Of a DNA stretch of 39,230 bases, positions 1-7,828 are shown in pieces; the stretch's first letter is position 1, and each line of letters begins with the position of its first letter. The notes beneath the pieces were generated by a model. It had not been told where the DNA came from. It saw nothing but the letters and a program-made list of their open reading frames with translations, and did not search any database. The stretch comes from Burkholderia puraquae (GTDB taxonomy: Bacteria > Pseudomonadota > Gammaproteobacteria > Burkholderiales > Burkholderiaceae): assembly GCF_002099195.1 (NCBI RefSeq), contig NZ_NBYX01000038.1, positions 1 through 39,230 on the forward strand, in the 5' to 3' direction. Position numbers and translations under genes: made by a program.

Positions 1-197
1 ACAACATGAAGAAGCCGGTCGTCGGCTTCATCGCGGGCGTCACGGCGCCTCCGGGCAAGCGCATGGGCCACGCCGGCGCGCTGATCTCGGGCGGTGCGGA
101 TACGGCCGAAGCGAAGCTGGAAATCATGGAAGCGTGCGGCATCACCGTCACGCGCAACCCGTCGGAAATGGGTCGCCTGCTGAAGAAGGCGCTGTAA
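1..197 (+). CDS. sucD: Succinyl-CoA synthetase alpha subunit, C-terminal end (partial)
   Basis: The reading frame enters from the left edge and ends in TAA. The last 64 residues contain the SucD signature: a KKPVVGFIAG stretch, then APPGKRMGHAGA and ISGG. The family is about 290 residues, so roughly four fifths of the gene lies outside the window. With SucB/SucC-type beta subunits the enzyme makes succinate and ATP or GTP from succinyl-CoA in the TCA cycle. The phosphohistidine loop is upstream and not visible here. The stop is followed within 25 bases by a strong terminator, so this is the end of its operon. Confidence 0.95.
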   Translation, partial: NMKKPVVGFIAGVTAPPGKRMGHAGALISGGADTAEAKLEIMEACGITVTRNPSEMGRLLKKAL

Positions 198-220
198 TAT
201 TTCCGCTGGGTTCGTCCTGC

Positions 221-250
221 AAAAAACGCCGGCTTTGCCGGCGTTTTTTG
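221..250 (+). terminator. Rho-independent terminator after sucD
   Basis: A perfect GC-rich stem (AACGCCGGC, loop TTT, GCCGGCGTT) is flanked by an A-run and a T-run. It closes the sucCD transcript and separates it from the TerC gene. Confidence 0.9.
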
Positions 251-351
251 TTATGCTCGCGCAATGAATTCGTAAGCACCGGCATGCATCGCGCATGTAC
301 CGGCGATGAACCGGGCCGCCCGCGGGCGGCCGCCGTCCTGCCCATCACACC

Positions 352-1056
352 ATGCTCGAATTCCTGGCGTCGCTCCACTGGGGCGCCGTGCTCCAGATCG
401 TCATCATCGATATCCTGCTCGGCGGCGATAATGCTGTCGTGATCGCGCTCGCTTGCCGCAACCTGCCGGCGAACCAGCGGCTGCGCGGTGTCGTCTGGGG
501 CACCGCGGGCGCGATCCTGCTGCGCGTCGCGCTGATCACGTTCGCGGTCGCGCTGCTCGACGTGCCGTTCCTGAAGCTCGGCGGCGGGTTGCTGCTGCTG
601 TGGATCGGCATCAAGCTGATGGCGCCGGCTACCGATGCGCACGACCACATCAAGCCGGCCGACCGGCTATGGGACGCCGTGAAGACGATCGTGATCGCCG
701 ATGCGGTGATGAGCCTCGACAACGTGATTGCGATCGCGGGCGCGGCCGAGCAGGCCGACCCGTCGCACCGGCTCGCGCTCGTGATCTTCGGGCTCGTCGT
801 CAGCGTGCCGATCATCGTGTGGGGCAGCACGCTGGTGCTGAAACTGCTCGACCGCTTCCCCATCGTCGTGACGCTCGGTGCTGCGCTGCTCGGCTGGATC
901 GCCGGCGGGCTGATCGTGAACGACCCGGTCGGCGATCGCTGGCCGGTGCTCGATACGCCGCCGGCGCTTTACGGTGCGAGCATCGCGGGCGCGCTGTTCG
1001 TCGTGGCGATCGGTTACACGCTCAGGAAGCGCCGCGACGTACCGCGCGCGCACTGA
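352..1056 (+). CDS. TerC/YjbE-family integral membrane protein
   Basis: A 234-residue hydrophobic protein with about seven membrane spans. It carries the two family motifs: GGDN at residues 24-27 in the first helix and SLDN at 121-124 in the middle of the chain. The paired acidic and Asn residues in membrane helices are typical of the TerC superfamily. Its YjbE/YceF/Alx branch has been tied to manganese export or metal loading of secreted enzymes; that role is inferred here. The length fits the YjbE subfamily. No good Shine-Dalgarno precedes the ATG. The roughly 100-base leader does not show the conserved core of a yybP-ykoY manganese riboswitch, which often controls this family. The gene has its own terminator and looks monocistronic. 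Confidence 0.85.
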   Translation: MLEFLASLHWGAVLQIVIIDILLGGDNAVVIALACRNLPANQRLRGVVWGTAGAILLRVALITFAVALLDVPFLKLGGGLLLLWIGIKLMAPATDAHDHIKPADRLWDAVKTIVIADAVMSLDNVIAIAGAAEQADPSHRLALVIFGLVVSVPIIVWGSTLVLKLLDRFPIVVTLGAALLGWIAGGLIVNDPVGDRWPVLDTPPALYGASIAGALFVVAIGYTLRKRRDVPRAH

Positions 1057-1108
1057 CATTGGCCGTCCGGCCGACTGCCGGATTTACGGCCCGCTGGCTA
1101 CGATCGAG

Positions 1109-1138
1109 ACGCCTGCCTTTATCGGCAGGCGTTTTTCG
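1109..1138 (+). terminator. Terminator-like hairpin between terC-like gene and pilin
   Basis: Stem ACGCCTGCC, loop TTTATC, GGCAGGCGT, then a T-run. It lies 50 bases past the TerC stop but only 16 bases before the pilin ATG. It is therefore either the TerC terminator or part of the pilin leader. Confidence 0.8.
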
Positions 1139-1153
1139 TTTCCGGAGCCTGCC

Positions 1154-1750
1154 ATGTTCGAAGCCTTTTCCGTTTCCCTGTTCCGTCGCGTTGCCGCCGA
1201 TCTGCGGCGCGCGAACCGGCCGTCGCCGCGCTGGCGGCCGTCCGGCTTCACGCTGATCGAACTGATGATCGTGCTGGCGATCGTCGGCGTGATTGCGGCC
1301 TATGCGATTCCCGCGTACCAGGATTACCTTGCGCGCTCGCGCGTCGGTGAGGGGCTCGCGCTCGCGTCGTCCGCGCGGCTTGCCGTCGCCGACAACGCCG
1401 CGAGCGGTGCGAGCCTCGACGGCGGCTACAGCCCGCCGGTCGCGACCCGCAACGTCGAATCCGTCGAGATCGACGGCGCGACCGGCCAGATCACGGTTGC
1501 ATTTACCACCCGCGTCGCCGCGGCCGGCGCCAATACGCTGGTGCTCGTGCCGTCCGCACCCGACAAGGCCGACGCGCCCACCGCACGCGTACCGCTCAAA
1601 AAGGGCGCGATGCAGGCCGGTGCGATCGCGTGGGAGTGCTTCGCCGCCGGCAAGGATGCGTCGTCGCTGCCGGCACCGGGGGCCGGGCCGCTGCCGGGTG
1701 ACGCCGCGACGCTGCCTGCGAAATATGCACCGGCGGAGTGTCGCGCGTAG
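1154..1750 (+). CDS. Type IV pilin-like protein with a long class III leader
   Basis: A 198-residue prepilin. The leader is a basic 31 residues ending in PSG. Cleavage by prepilin peptidase after G31 would leave F+1 and the conserved E+5 (FTLIELMIV), followed by a hydrophobic N-terminal helix to about residue 55. Two Cys near the C-terminus (in WECF and AECRA) could close the disulfide loop of type IV pilins. The start is chosen because GGAG lies 7 bases upstream of this ATG; an in-frame ATG at 974 would run back into the TerC gene. The next gene encodes a PglL-type O-oligosaccharyltransferase, so the pilin is a likely glycosylation substrate. Its C-terminal third is rich in Ala, Pro, Ser and Gly, as expected for O-glycan sites. 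No other pilus assembly genes are present in the window. Confidence 0.88.
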   Translation: MFEAFSVSLFRRVAADLRRANRPSPRWRPSGFTLIELMIVLAIVGVIAAYAIPAYQDYLARSRVGEGLALASSARLAVADNAASGASLDGGYSPPVATRNVESVEIDGATGQITVAFTTRVAAAGANTLVLVPSAPDKADAPTARVPLKKGAMQAGAIAWECFAAGKDASSLPAPGAGPLPGDAATLPAKYAPAECRA

Positions 1751-1869
1751 TAGAGGTGGCGGAGCAGGGCGGCGCGGGCAGCATGCCGGCCGCGGTTTCA
1801 GCCGGCCGGGGCGGCCGCTTCGCGCCGGGTCGCGGCGCGAAGGCCCCGCACAGAGGGGGGAAAGTTTTG

Positions 1870-1875
1870 TATAGT
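1870..1875 (+). promoter_or_regulatory. -10-like box TATAGT upstream of pglL
   Basis: TATAGT lies 28 bases before the ATG at 1904, in an otherwise GC-rich region. No clear -35 is seen. If real, it rules out the upstream GTG (1874) as the start, because transcription would begin after it. Confidence 0.35.
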
Positions 1876-1903
1876 GCGCCGGTTGCTGACACCCGGTTCG
1901 CTC

Positions 1904-3682
1904 ATGCCTTCTACTTTTTCCCGTTCGTTGCCGCTCGTTGCGCTGGCTGTCGCCCTGATCGTGCCGTACGCGATCACGAATCATACGTATCCGATCCCGA
2001 CTTTCTATTCCGAGTTTTCCGCGCTGGTGCTGTACCTGCTGGTAGGCGTGTCCGTCGTGCTGCTCGCGCGCACGGGCCGCCCGGCCGAGCCGTTTGCCGC
2101 GCCGGCCGCGTTCGTCGCGCCGCTCGGGTTCGCCGTGGTGCTCATTGCGCAGGTCGCGCTGATCGCGCTCAAGGTGCCGTCGATGAACTGGCTCGCAGTC
2201 GGCTATCTTGCCGCCGCGCTGGTCGCGATGCAGGCCGGGTATGCACTCGCGCGCGACGGGCTGGCCGAGGCCGTGTCGCGGATGATGGCCGGCGCGCTGC
2301 TCGTCGGCGGCGTGTTCGCGGTCGGGACCCAGATCGTGCAGTTGTTCCACCTCGAGTCGGTGCTGTCGCCGTTCGTCGTGATGTACAACGTCGCCGTCGA
2401 TCGCCGCCCGTACGGCAACATGGCGCAGGCGAATCACCTGGCCAGCTACATCGCGTTCGCGCTCGCGGGCGCGCTGTATCTCGTGCAGACGCGCCGGCTC
2501 GCGGTCTGGGCGTGGTTCGCGCTGTCGATCGTGCTGTCGGTCGGTCTTGCGCTGACGGTGTCGCGCGGTCCGTGGCTGCAGGTCGCGGTGATGGTCGTCG
2601 CGGGCTTCTGGATGGCATGGCTCGAATCGCGCCGCGCGCCGGGCAATGCGCGTGCGTGGCTGATACCGGTCGTGCTCGCGGTGGCGTTCGTTGCGGTGAA
2701 CGTCGCGGTGCGCTGGGCAAACGTGCACTATCACCTGAATCTCGCGGAATCGGCCGCCGACCGCATGCGCGACGCAGGGCAGATCGCGCCGCGGCTCGCG
2801 CTGTGGAAGTACGGGCTCGCGATGTTCCGCGAGCATCCGCTGCTCGGTGTCGGCTGGGGCGAGTTCCCGTCGCACCAGTTCGCGCTCGTGCGCTCGCTCG
2901 GCGGCGTCGAGATCGCGAACAACTCGCACGACATCTTCATCGACCTGCTCGCGAAATCCGGCCTCGTCGGACTCGGTGTGCTCGTCGTCACGCTCGTGAT
3001 GTGGTTCGTGCGTGCGGTGCGCGCGCCGCAGTCGAGCATGCGCGTGTTCGGCTTCGCGCTGATCGGCATCCTGCTGATGCATGCGCTGGTCGAGTATCCG
3101 CAGCAGTACATGTTCTTCCTGTTGCCGGCGATGTTCGTGATCGGGCTGCTCGAAGTGAAGCCGCTGCGCATCCTGCCGGGGCGTGCAGCCTTCGGGCTGT
3201 TCGCGGTGCTGTCGGTCGGCGGCGTGTTGGCGGCGGTGCCCGTGCTGCGCGACTACCAGCGTGCGGAAGTGCTGTATTACGGCAGCGATCCGGCCGCGCA
3301 GTACCGCGATGCGCCGTCGCTGCTGTTCGGCGCCTGGGGCGAATACGGCGCGGCCACGCTGCTCCCGATCTCGGCGGACGACCTGCCGGCCAAGCTGGCC
3401 GCGCATGAGCGCGCGATCGCGCTGCTGCCCGGTGAGACGGTGCTGCGCCGCTATGCGGCGCTGCAGGCGCTGGCCGGCCGCGAAGCCGACGCGCTCGACA
3501 CCGTCGCGCGCCTGCACGTGTTTGCGAAGGAGTTGAAGGACTGGCCGCAACAACTGGCGGCGCTGTACAAGCTGTGCGATCAGCAGCCGGCGCTGAAGAC
3601 GTTCAAGGCGGCGGTCGTCGCGAAATACGGCGAAGTGCCGGCCGATGCGGCCGACGACGAGGACGACGACGATTCGGATTGA
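1904..3682 (+). CDS. pglL: PglL/PilO-type protein O-oligosaccharyltransferase
   Basis: A 592-residue polytopic inner-membrane protein with about 11-12 hydrophobic segments. The order is an N-terminal PglL segment, a Wzy_C/O-antigen ligase core, and a C-terminal soluble region of about 150 residues. Core motifs seen are GNMAQANHLASY, SRGPWLQ, the periplasmic-loop motif HPLLGVGWGEF, NNSHDIFIDLLAKSG with its conserved His, and HALVEYPQQYMFFLLP. The last two separate protein O-oligosaccharyltransferases from WaaL ligases. The family moves lipid-linked glycans onto Ser or Thr of periplasmic proteins; in B. cenocepacia such an enzyme is the general O-glycosylation transferase. The ATG at 1904 is preferred over an in-frame GTG at 1874, which overlaps a -10-like box, although a purine-rich stretch before 1861 would suit the GTG. 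The extreme C-terminus is a run of Asp and Glu. The pilin lies 150 bases upstream. Confidence 0.87.
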   Translation: MPSTFSRSLPLVALAVALIVPYAITNHTYPIPTFYSEFSALVLYLLVGVSVVLLARTGRPAEPFAAPAAFVAPLGFAVVLIAQVALIALKVPSMNWLAVGYLAAALVAMQAGYALARDGLAEAVSRMMAGALLVGGVFAVGTQIVQLFHLESVLSPFVVMYNVAVDRRPYGNMAQANHLASYIAFALAGALYLVQTRRLAVWAWFALSIVLSVGLALTVSRGPWLQVAVMVVAGFWMAWLESRRAPGNARAWLIPVVLAVAFVAVNVAVRWANVHYHLNLAESAADRMRDAGQIAPRLALWKYGLAMFREHPLLGVGWGEFPSHQFALVRSLGGVEIANNSHDIFIDLLAKSGLVGLGVLVVTLVMWFVRAVRAPQSSMRVFGFALIGILLMHALVEYPQQYMFFLLPAMFVIGLLEVKPLRILPGRAAFGLFAVLSVGGVLAAVPVLRDYQRAEVLYYGSDPAAQYRDAPSLLFGAWGEYGAATLLPISADDLPAKLAAHERAIALLPGETVLRRYAALQALAGREADALDTVARLHVFAKELKDWPQQLAALYKLCDQQPALKTFKAAVVAKYGEVPADAADDEDDDDSD

Positions 3683-4133
3683 TACGCGCAGCGCTCGCCG
3701 GAACGGGAATTCCGGCATGGGCGCATCGTGAGGAAGCAACGGCGCGCGTCGGGCGTTGCAGCCTGCCGCGAACCCGGCGAATCCGCCGCGTATCGATTAC
3801 CTCGCGGATTGCGCGGATTCCGGCTGTAGGCGCGGCGATTCGCGTCAACCATTGTCAAATCGCCGCCGCTCACCGGGCCGCGCGTGCACAATGCGCGAAA
3901 GCGCTCGCGTGCTGGCCCGCATGGGGCCAGGGCCGGCGCGAATACCGGCAACACCCCGGCCACCGGGGAGTCCGCCACGCAGGATCGCGGCCGAGCATCG
4001 ATCGGCCGTGCGGCCGTAACGGGGCGCCGGTCCGATGGCCGCGGCGCAGTGGGACGCATGCGATGCGGCCGGGCGATGTTTTCCGGTGCGCGGCACGTGC
4101 GTCGGGAACAGTGCTGAAGAACGATATTCGACC
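3683..4133 (+). other. 451-base gap without a convincing gene
   Basis: No reading frame here has credible coding features or an RBS. It holds a 7-bp hairpin (CTGGCCC/GGGCCAG, 3912-3930) without a T-run, and a -10-like CACAAT at 3887-3892 that could serve the lipoprotein gene. I see no terminator for pglL. Confidence 0.6.
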
Positions 4134-4484
4134 ATGGCTATTCGCTCGACCTACTTGATCCTGCCCGCCGTCGCGATGCTGTTTTCCGGCTGCGCGATGC
4201 TGTCGTCGTCGCAGGAAAGCAAGCTGACCTGCCACATTCCGCGCGCCGTCTATCCGGAGACCGCGAAGCCGCTCACGCGCCCGGTGACCGTGCTCGTGCG
4301 CGCGCTGATGACGACGTCCGGCGAAGCGCAGAACGTCACCGTGACGACGAGTAGCCGCAATGCGGCCGCCGATCGCGCGGCCGTCGACGCGATGACGCAC
4401 GCGACCTGCGTGCAGACGGGCGCGACCGCGAATCCGTTCCTGCTGACTCAACCGTTCGTGTTCGAGCCGCAACGCGGCCAGTGA
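4134..4484 (+). CDS. Small lipoprotein with a TonB C-terminal-like domain
   Basis: A 116-residue protein. Residues 1-20 form a lipoprotein signal ending in FSGC, with the lipidated Cys at 20 followed by Ala and Met. Residues about 38-115 read like a TonB_C fold: YP..AK near the start, a strand pattern VTVLVRALMTTSGEAQNV, then VTTSSRNAAADRAAVDAM and a final PFVFEP strand. True TonB has a long Pro-rich linker and an N-terminal membrane anchor that works with ExbB/ExbD. Neither is here, so energy transduction is unlikely and a periplasmic binding or structural role is inferred. The two other Cys (in LTCHIP and ATCVQT) may form a disulfide. The start is set by the signal peptide; an earlier in-frame ATG at 4035 would bury it. 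Confidence 0.75.
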   Translation: MAIRSTYLILPAVAMLFSGCAMLSSSQESKLTCHIPRAVYPETAKPLTRPVTVLVRALMTTSGEAQNVTVTTSSRNAAADRAAVDAMTHATCVQTGATANPFLLTQPFVFEPQRGQ

Positions 4485-4654
4485 TGCGCGGGCGGCGCGG
4501 CCCGCACGCGGGTTGCCGTCCGGTTTCGTCCGTTGCCAGCCGTACCGTTGCGCCCTGGCCGTCGGCAGTCGATACGCGCGGCCGATGCGGTGGCCGGCAG
4601 CAGCGAGAGCGCGCACAGCAGCGGCGCGGCGTATTTCGGCGTGAGCCTCTGCAT
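4448..4654 (-). CDS. Possible small secreted protein (doubtful)
   Basis: A 68-codon frame opens with a credible signal peptide: basic MQRLTPK, a hydrophobic AAPLLCALSLLP core, and TASA before the expected cleavage. The mature part is Arg-, Gly- and Asn-rich and low in complexity. It overlaps the end of the lipoprotein gene on the other strand. No Shine-Dalgarno is clear, but the bases upstream are unusually A/T-rich, with ATAAAAA about 30 bases before the ATG. It could be a real small gene, the remnant of a secreted protein, or chance. Confidence 0.3.
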   Translation of the reverse strand: MQRLTPKYAAPLLCALSLLPATASAARIDCRRPGRNGTAGNGRNRTATRVRAAPPAHHWPRCGSNTNG

Positions 4655-4744
4655 TTGTGATGTGTTTTTCTGGTTTTTATCGTTCGAACGGGGAATCGCT
4701 ACGGCCGACGATGCCCCGTGAATGGCTGCTGATGCGGCTGGCGC

Positions 4745-5233
4745 TTACTCCGCCGCGTCCTCTGCCTGCCAGTCCCCCGACTTCCCGCCGCGCTTCTCCC
4801 GCACGCTCACATCGGTGATCACCATCCCGCGATCGACGGCCTTGCACATGTCGTAGACGGTCAGCAGCCCGACCTGCACGGCGGTCAGCGCTTCCATCTC
4901 GACGCCGGTCCGGCCGAACGTTTCGACCTGCGCGACGCAGTGGACGCCCGGCAGCGCGTCGTCGAGTTCGAAGTCGACGGCCACGCGCGTCAGCGCGAGC
5001 GGATGGCACAGCGGGATGAGGTCGGCCGTGCGCTTGGCGCCCTGGATGGCTGCGATGCGCGCGACGCCGAGCACGTCGCCTTTCTTGGCCTTGCCGTCGC
5101 GGATCAGTGCGAACGTGGCCGGCAGCATCCGGATCGCGCCGCGCGCGATCGCGATGCGTTGGGTTTCCTGCTTGCCGCCGACGTCGACCATGTGTGCATG
5201 GCCGGCGGCGTCGAAATGGGTGAGTCCTGACAT
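4745..5233 (-). CDS. moaC: Cyclic pyranopterin monophosphate synthase (MoaC)
   Basis: A 162-residue cytosolic enzyme of molybdenum cofactor synthesis. It turns the cyclic GTP intermediate made by MoaA into cyclic pyranopterin monophosphate. The residues corresponding to the E. coli catalytic set fall at the same numbers: K51 (KAKKGDVLG), D128 and K131 (YDMCKAVD). The LIPLCHPL and VEMEALTAV motifs are intact. The start at 5233 is supported by GGAG 6 bases upstream and by the family start (MSGLTHFD). A longer frame from 5323 adds 30 residues not found in the family. It stands alone between two genes on the other strand, and no other moa or moe gene is in the window. Confidence 0.95.
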   Translation of the reverse strand: MSGLTHFDAAGHAHMVDVGGKQETQRIAIARGAIRMLPATFALIRDGKAKKGDVLGVARIAAIQGAKRTADLIPLCHPLALTRVAVDFELDDALPGVHCVAQVETFGRTGVEMEALTAVQVGLLTVYDMCKAVDRGMVITDVSVREKRGGKSGDWQAEDAAE

Positions 5234-5431
5234 GTCATGCTCCAGTGGAACGGCGTGCTCGCGCGAGCACGTCCGTCGGTCCTGCTTCGCGATCGGGCGG
5301 GGCGCCGTATCCAATCCCTGCACCCCGATCCGATCCGGCGTTTCAACGGGCGCCTATCATAGCAGTGGCATTCGCGGCGCCGGGTACGCAGATGGCACCC
5401 ATGCCGCACGGGACAGTCGCGATGTCGCCGG

Positions 5432-5437
5432 TACAAT
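5432..5437 (+). promoter_or_regulatory. -10-like box TACAAT upstream of the M48 protease
   Basis: TACAATG sits 70 bases before the chosen start codon, in the gap divergent from moaC. The -35 is not recognisable. It argues against the in-frame ATG at 5435 as start, since that ATG overlaps the box. Confidence 0.4.
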
Positions 5438-5507
5438 GACCCGAATATTCAGACCAAACGCCGTGATGCGCGCCCGGCGCGCGGGACGGCGTCGTTTTCA
5501 TCCTGCC

Positions 5508-7202
5508 ATGCGTGTCAAACAGTTGCTTGCCGTGTCGCTGTCGGCGGCGCTCGCATTGCCGCCGAGCGGCCATGCGCAGAGTGCGTCGGCGCCGCCGCTC
5601 GAATCGGCGCCCGACGGCGCCCGGTCGATCTCCACCGTGCCGTCCGGCATCGCGGCCGGCGTGTTCGGCACGTACGGCGGCGCGGAGAGCCGGTTTTCGG
5701 ACGCGGGCGGCGCGTCGGCGCCGGCCGCGAGCCTGCGCGCGCCGCTTCGGGCGCTCGAGCTGCCCGATCTTGGCGACGGTTCCGGCGGTTCGCTGACGCC
5801 GCAGGCCGAGCGCCGGCTCGGCGAGCGCGTGATGCGCGAAGTGCGGCGCGATCCCGACTATCTCGACGACTGGCTCGTGCGCGACTACCTGAACGCGATG
5901 GCGGCGCGGCTCGCGGCCGCGGCGGCCGCGCGCTTCATCGGCGGCTACACGCCGGATTTCGACCTGTTCCCGGTGCGCGATCCGCAGATCAACGCGTTCT
6001 CGATGCCGGGCGGCTTCATCGGGATCAACAGCGGGCTTGTCGTCACGACGCAGACGGAGTCGGAACTCGCGTCGGTGGTCGGCCACGAGATGGGGCACGT
6101 GCTGCAGCGGCACATCGCGCGGATGATCGGTGCGAACGAGAAGTCCGGCTATACGGCGCTCGCGACGATGCTGCTCGGCGTGCTGGCCGGCGTGCTCGCG
6201 AGAAGCGGCGACCTCGGCAGCGCGATCGCGGTGGGCGGGCAGGCGTATGCGGTGGACAACCAGCTGCGCTTCTCGCGTTCGGCCGAGCGCGAGGCCGATC
6301 GCGTCGGCTTCCAGCTGCTCGCGGGCGCGGGCTATGACCCGTACGGGATGCCGGGCTTCTTCGAGCGGCTCGACCGTGCGTCGATGGGCGATGCGGGCGT
6401 GCCGGCGTATGCGCGCACGCACCCGCTGACCGGCGAGCGGATCGCCGACATGGAGGATCGCGCGCGCCGCGCGCCGTACCGGCAGCCGCGCCAGTCGCCC
6501 GAATACGGGTTCGTGCGCGCGCGGCTGCGTGTCCTGCAGAACCGCGCGCCGACCGACATCGCGGCCGAAGCGCGCCGGATGCAGTCCGAGATCGACGATC
6601 GTACGGCGCCGAACGTCGCGGCGAACTGGTATGGCATCGCGCTCGCGAACGCGCTGCTCGGCGAGTACGACGCAGCCGGCAAGGCGCTCGCGTCGGCGCG
6701 CACCGCGTTCGAGGCGCGCGAGCGGCGCGAGGACGATCCGGCGACGAGTTCGCCGAGCCTCGACGTGCTGGCCGCCGACATCGCGCGCCGCGCGGGGCGG
6801 GCCGACGACGCGGTGCGGCTCGCGGCGCTCGCGCAGCGGCGCTGGCCGGCGTCGCACGCCGCGATCGTCGTGCATCTTCAGGCACTGATCGCGGCACGTC
6901 GTTTCGCCGAAGCGCAGGCGCAGGCGCGCGCGCAGGCGAAGGCCGACCCCGAGCAGCCGGACTGGTGGGACTATCTCGCGAAGGCGAGCGACGGCAAGGG
7001 CGACGTGCTGGCGCGGCGCCGCGCGCTCGCGGAGAAGCTCGCACTCGATGGCGCGTGGCCGTCGGCGATTCGCCAGCTGAAGGAAGCGCGCGACGCGAAG
7101 GACGTGTCGTTCTACGAGCAGTCGATGATCGGCGCGCGGCTGCTGGAATTCGAGGCGCGCTACAAGGAGGAGCGCGAAGACGAGAAGAACGGCCGCGGGT
7201 AG
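5508..7202 (+). CDS. Secreted M48 zinc metalloprotease with TPR region (BepA-like)
   Basis: A 564-residue protein. Residues 1-24 are a signal peptide (hydrophobic LLAVSLSAALALP, ending HAQ). The M48 catalytic domain covers about 95-320. It has the zinc motif HEMGH at 193-197 and the third ligand E262 in EREADR, followed by the usual GAGYDP and the YARTHPLTGERI segment. The rest, about 340-564, is helical and repeat-like (ANWYGIALANALLGEYDAA and similar), matching the C-terminal TPR domain of BepA (YfgC). BepA is a periplasmic protease and chaperone that clears stalled LptD and Bam substrates; the same role is inferred here. The start is set by the signal peptide. Upstream in-frame ATGs at 5435 and 5465 would add an Arg-rich extension. 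No strong RBS is visible. Confidence 0.85.
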   Translation: MRVKQLLAVSLSAALALPPSGHAQSASAPPLESAPDGARSISTVPSGIAAGVFGTYGGAESRFSDAGGASAPAASLRAPLRALELPDLGDGSGGSLTPQAERRLGERVMREVRRDPDYLDDWLVRDYLNAMAARLAAAAAARFIGGYTPDFDLFPVRDPQINAFSMPGGFIGINSGLVVTTQTESELASVVGHEMGHVLQRHIARMIGANEKSGYTALATMLLGVLAGVLARSGDLGSAIAVGGQAYAVDNQLRFSRSAEREADRVGFQLLAGAGYDPYGMPGFFERLDRASMGDAGVPAYARTHPLTGERIADMEDRARRAPYRQPRQSPEYGFVRARLRVLQNRAPTDIAAEARRMQSEIDDRTAPNVAANWYGIALANALLGEYDAAGKALASARTAFEARERREDDPATSSPSLDVLAADIARRAGRADDAVRLAALAQRRWPASHAAIVVHLQALIAARRFAEAQAQARAQAKADPEQPDWWDYLAKASDGKGDVLARRRALAEKLALDGAWPSAIRQLKEARDAKDVSFYEQSMIGARLLEFEARYKEEREDEKNGRG

Positions 7203-7240
7203 CGGCCTGTGCGCGGCAAGTGCGGGCGAGGCCGCTGCGG

Positions 7241-7828
7241 TCAGTTGCCGCCGCCGGCCGCGTCGCGAGCCTGTTGCGCCGGGCTTGCGACGTAGCCGAA
7301 CCGCGCAGGCACGTCCGCGCCGACGATGCTGCCGAGCGGCAGCGTGCGGCCGTCGTGCCAGCGCAGCACGGGCGGCAGGGCATCGAAATCCGCGTGATCG
7401 GCGAACAGCCCGAGGTCGTGATCGTGCAGCGCCGCGATGCGCGGCGGCGTGCCGGCCGCGCGAAACAGCACGCCGCCCGCGTCGTCGAGCCATGCTTCGT
7501 CCGGTTCGAACGGCGTACCGGTCTGGTCGGTAAGCGTGAGCTGCCCGTCGCGTTCGGCGAGCCGGACGACCCACGGCGTATAGGCGAGCTCGACGTACAC
7601 GCGCTGCGGCCCGTTCTGGAAGAACCACTGGCCCTGCGCGTCGCATTCGTAATTGCGGCCGATGAACGCGTTCAGCGCCGCGTGCCGGATCGGCGAGCCG
7701 AGCTCGCCGGCCGCCTGCGCCGCGTCGTCGCGCAGCCGCCATTCACCGCGCCGGTCGAGTAGCAGCCAGCCGGTACAGTGCGGCACGTTCGGCCATTTGG
7801 CGAGGGCCTGCCTGACGATGTCATCCAT
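7241..7828 (-). CDS. Conserved protein of unknown function, coupled to the YheT-type hydrolase
   Basis: A 195-residue soluble protein without a signal peptide or membrane segment. The N-terminal part has short beta-rich stretches (GWLLLDRRGEWRLRDD, then GQWFFQNGPQRVYVELAYTP). The rest is acidic and ends in a Gly/Asn tail. I recall this type only as a domain of unknown function in beta-proteobacteria and cannot name the family with confidence. Its ATG overlaps the stop of the upstream hydrolase by 8 bases (ATGGATGA), so translation is probably coupled and the two products may act together. It is the last gene of the leftward run. Confidence 0.7.
   Translation of the reverse strand: MDDIVRQALAKWPNVPHCTGWLLLDRRGEWRLRDDAAQAAGELGSPIRHAALNAFIGRNYECDAQGQWFFQNGPQRVYVELAYTPWVVRLAERDGQLTLTDQTGTPFEPDEAWLDDAGGVLFRAAGTPPRIAALHDHDLGLFADHADFDALPPVLRWHDGRTLPLGSIVGADVPARFGYVASPAQQARDAAGGGN

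Noticed and set aside
250..351. A yybP-ykoY manganese riboswitch upstream of the TerC-family gene
   Set aside because: The family is often controlled this way, but the spacer is only about 100 bases and I cannot find the conserved core or paired stems.
1874..1903. GTG at 1874 as the pglL start
   Set aside because: It overlaps the TATAGT box, and the extra ten residues are not typical. It remains possible because a purine-rich stretch lies upstream of it.
1022..3739. A 905-codon open frame on the minus strand opposite pilin and pglL
   Set aside because: It is rich in Arg, His, Asp and Glu with no domain, and mirrors GC-rich codon use of the plus-strand genes. It is a shadow frame.
5234..5323. 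A 30-residue N-terminal extension of MoaC
   Set aside because: The family start and a GGAG RBS support 5233. The extension lies in the divergent promoter region.
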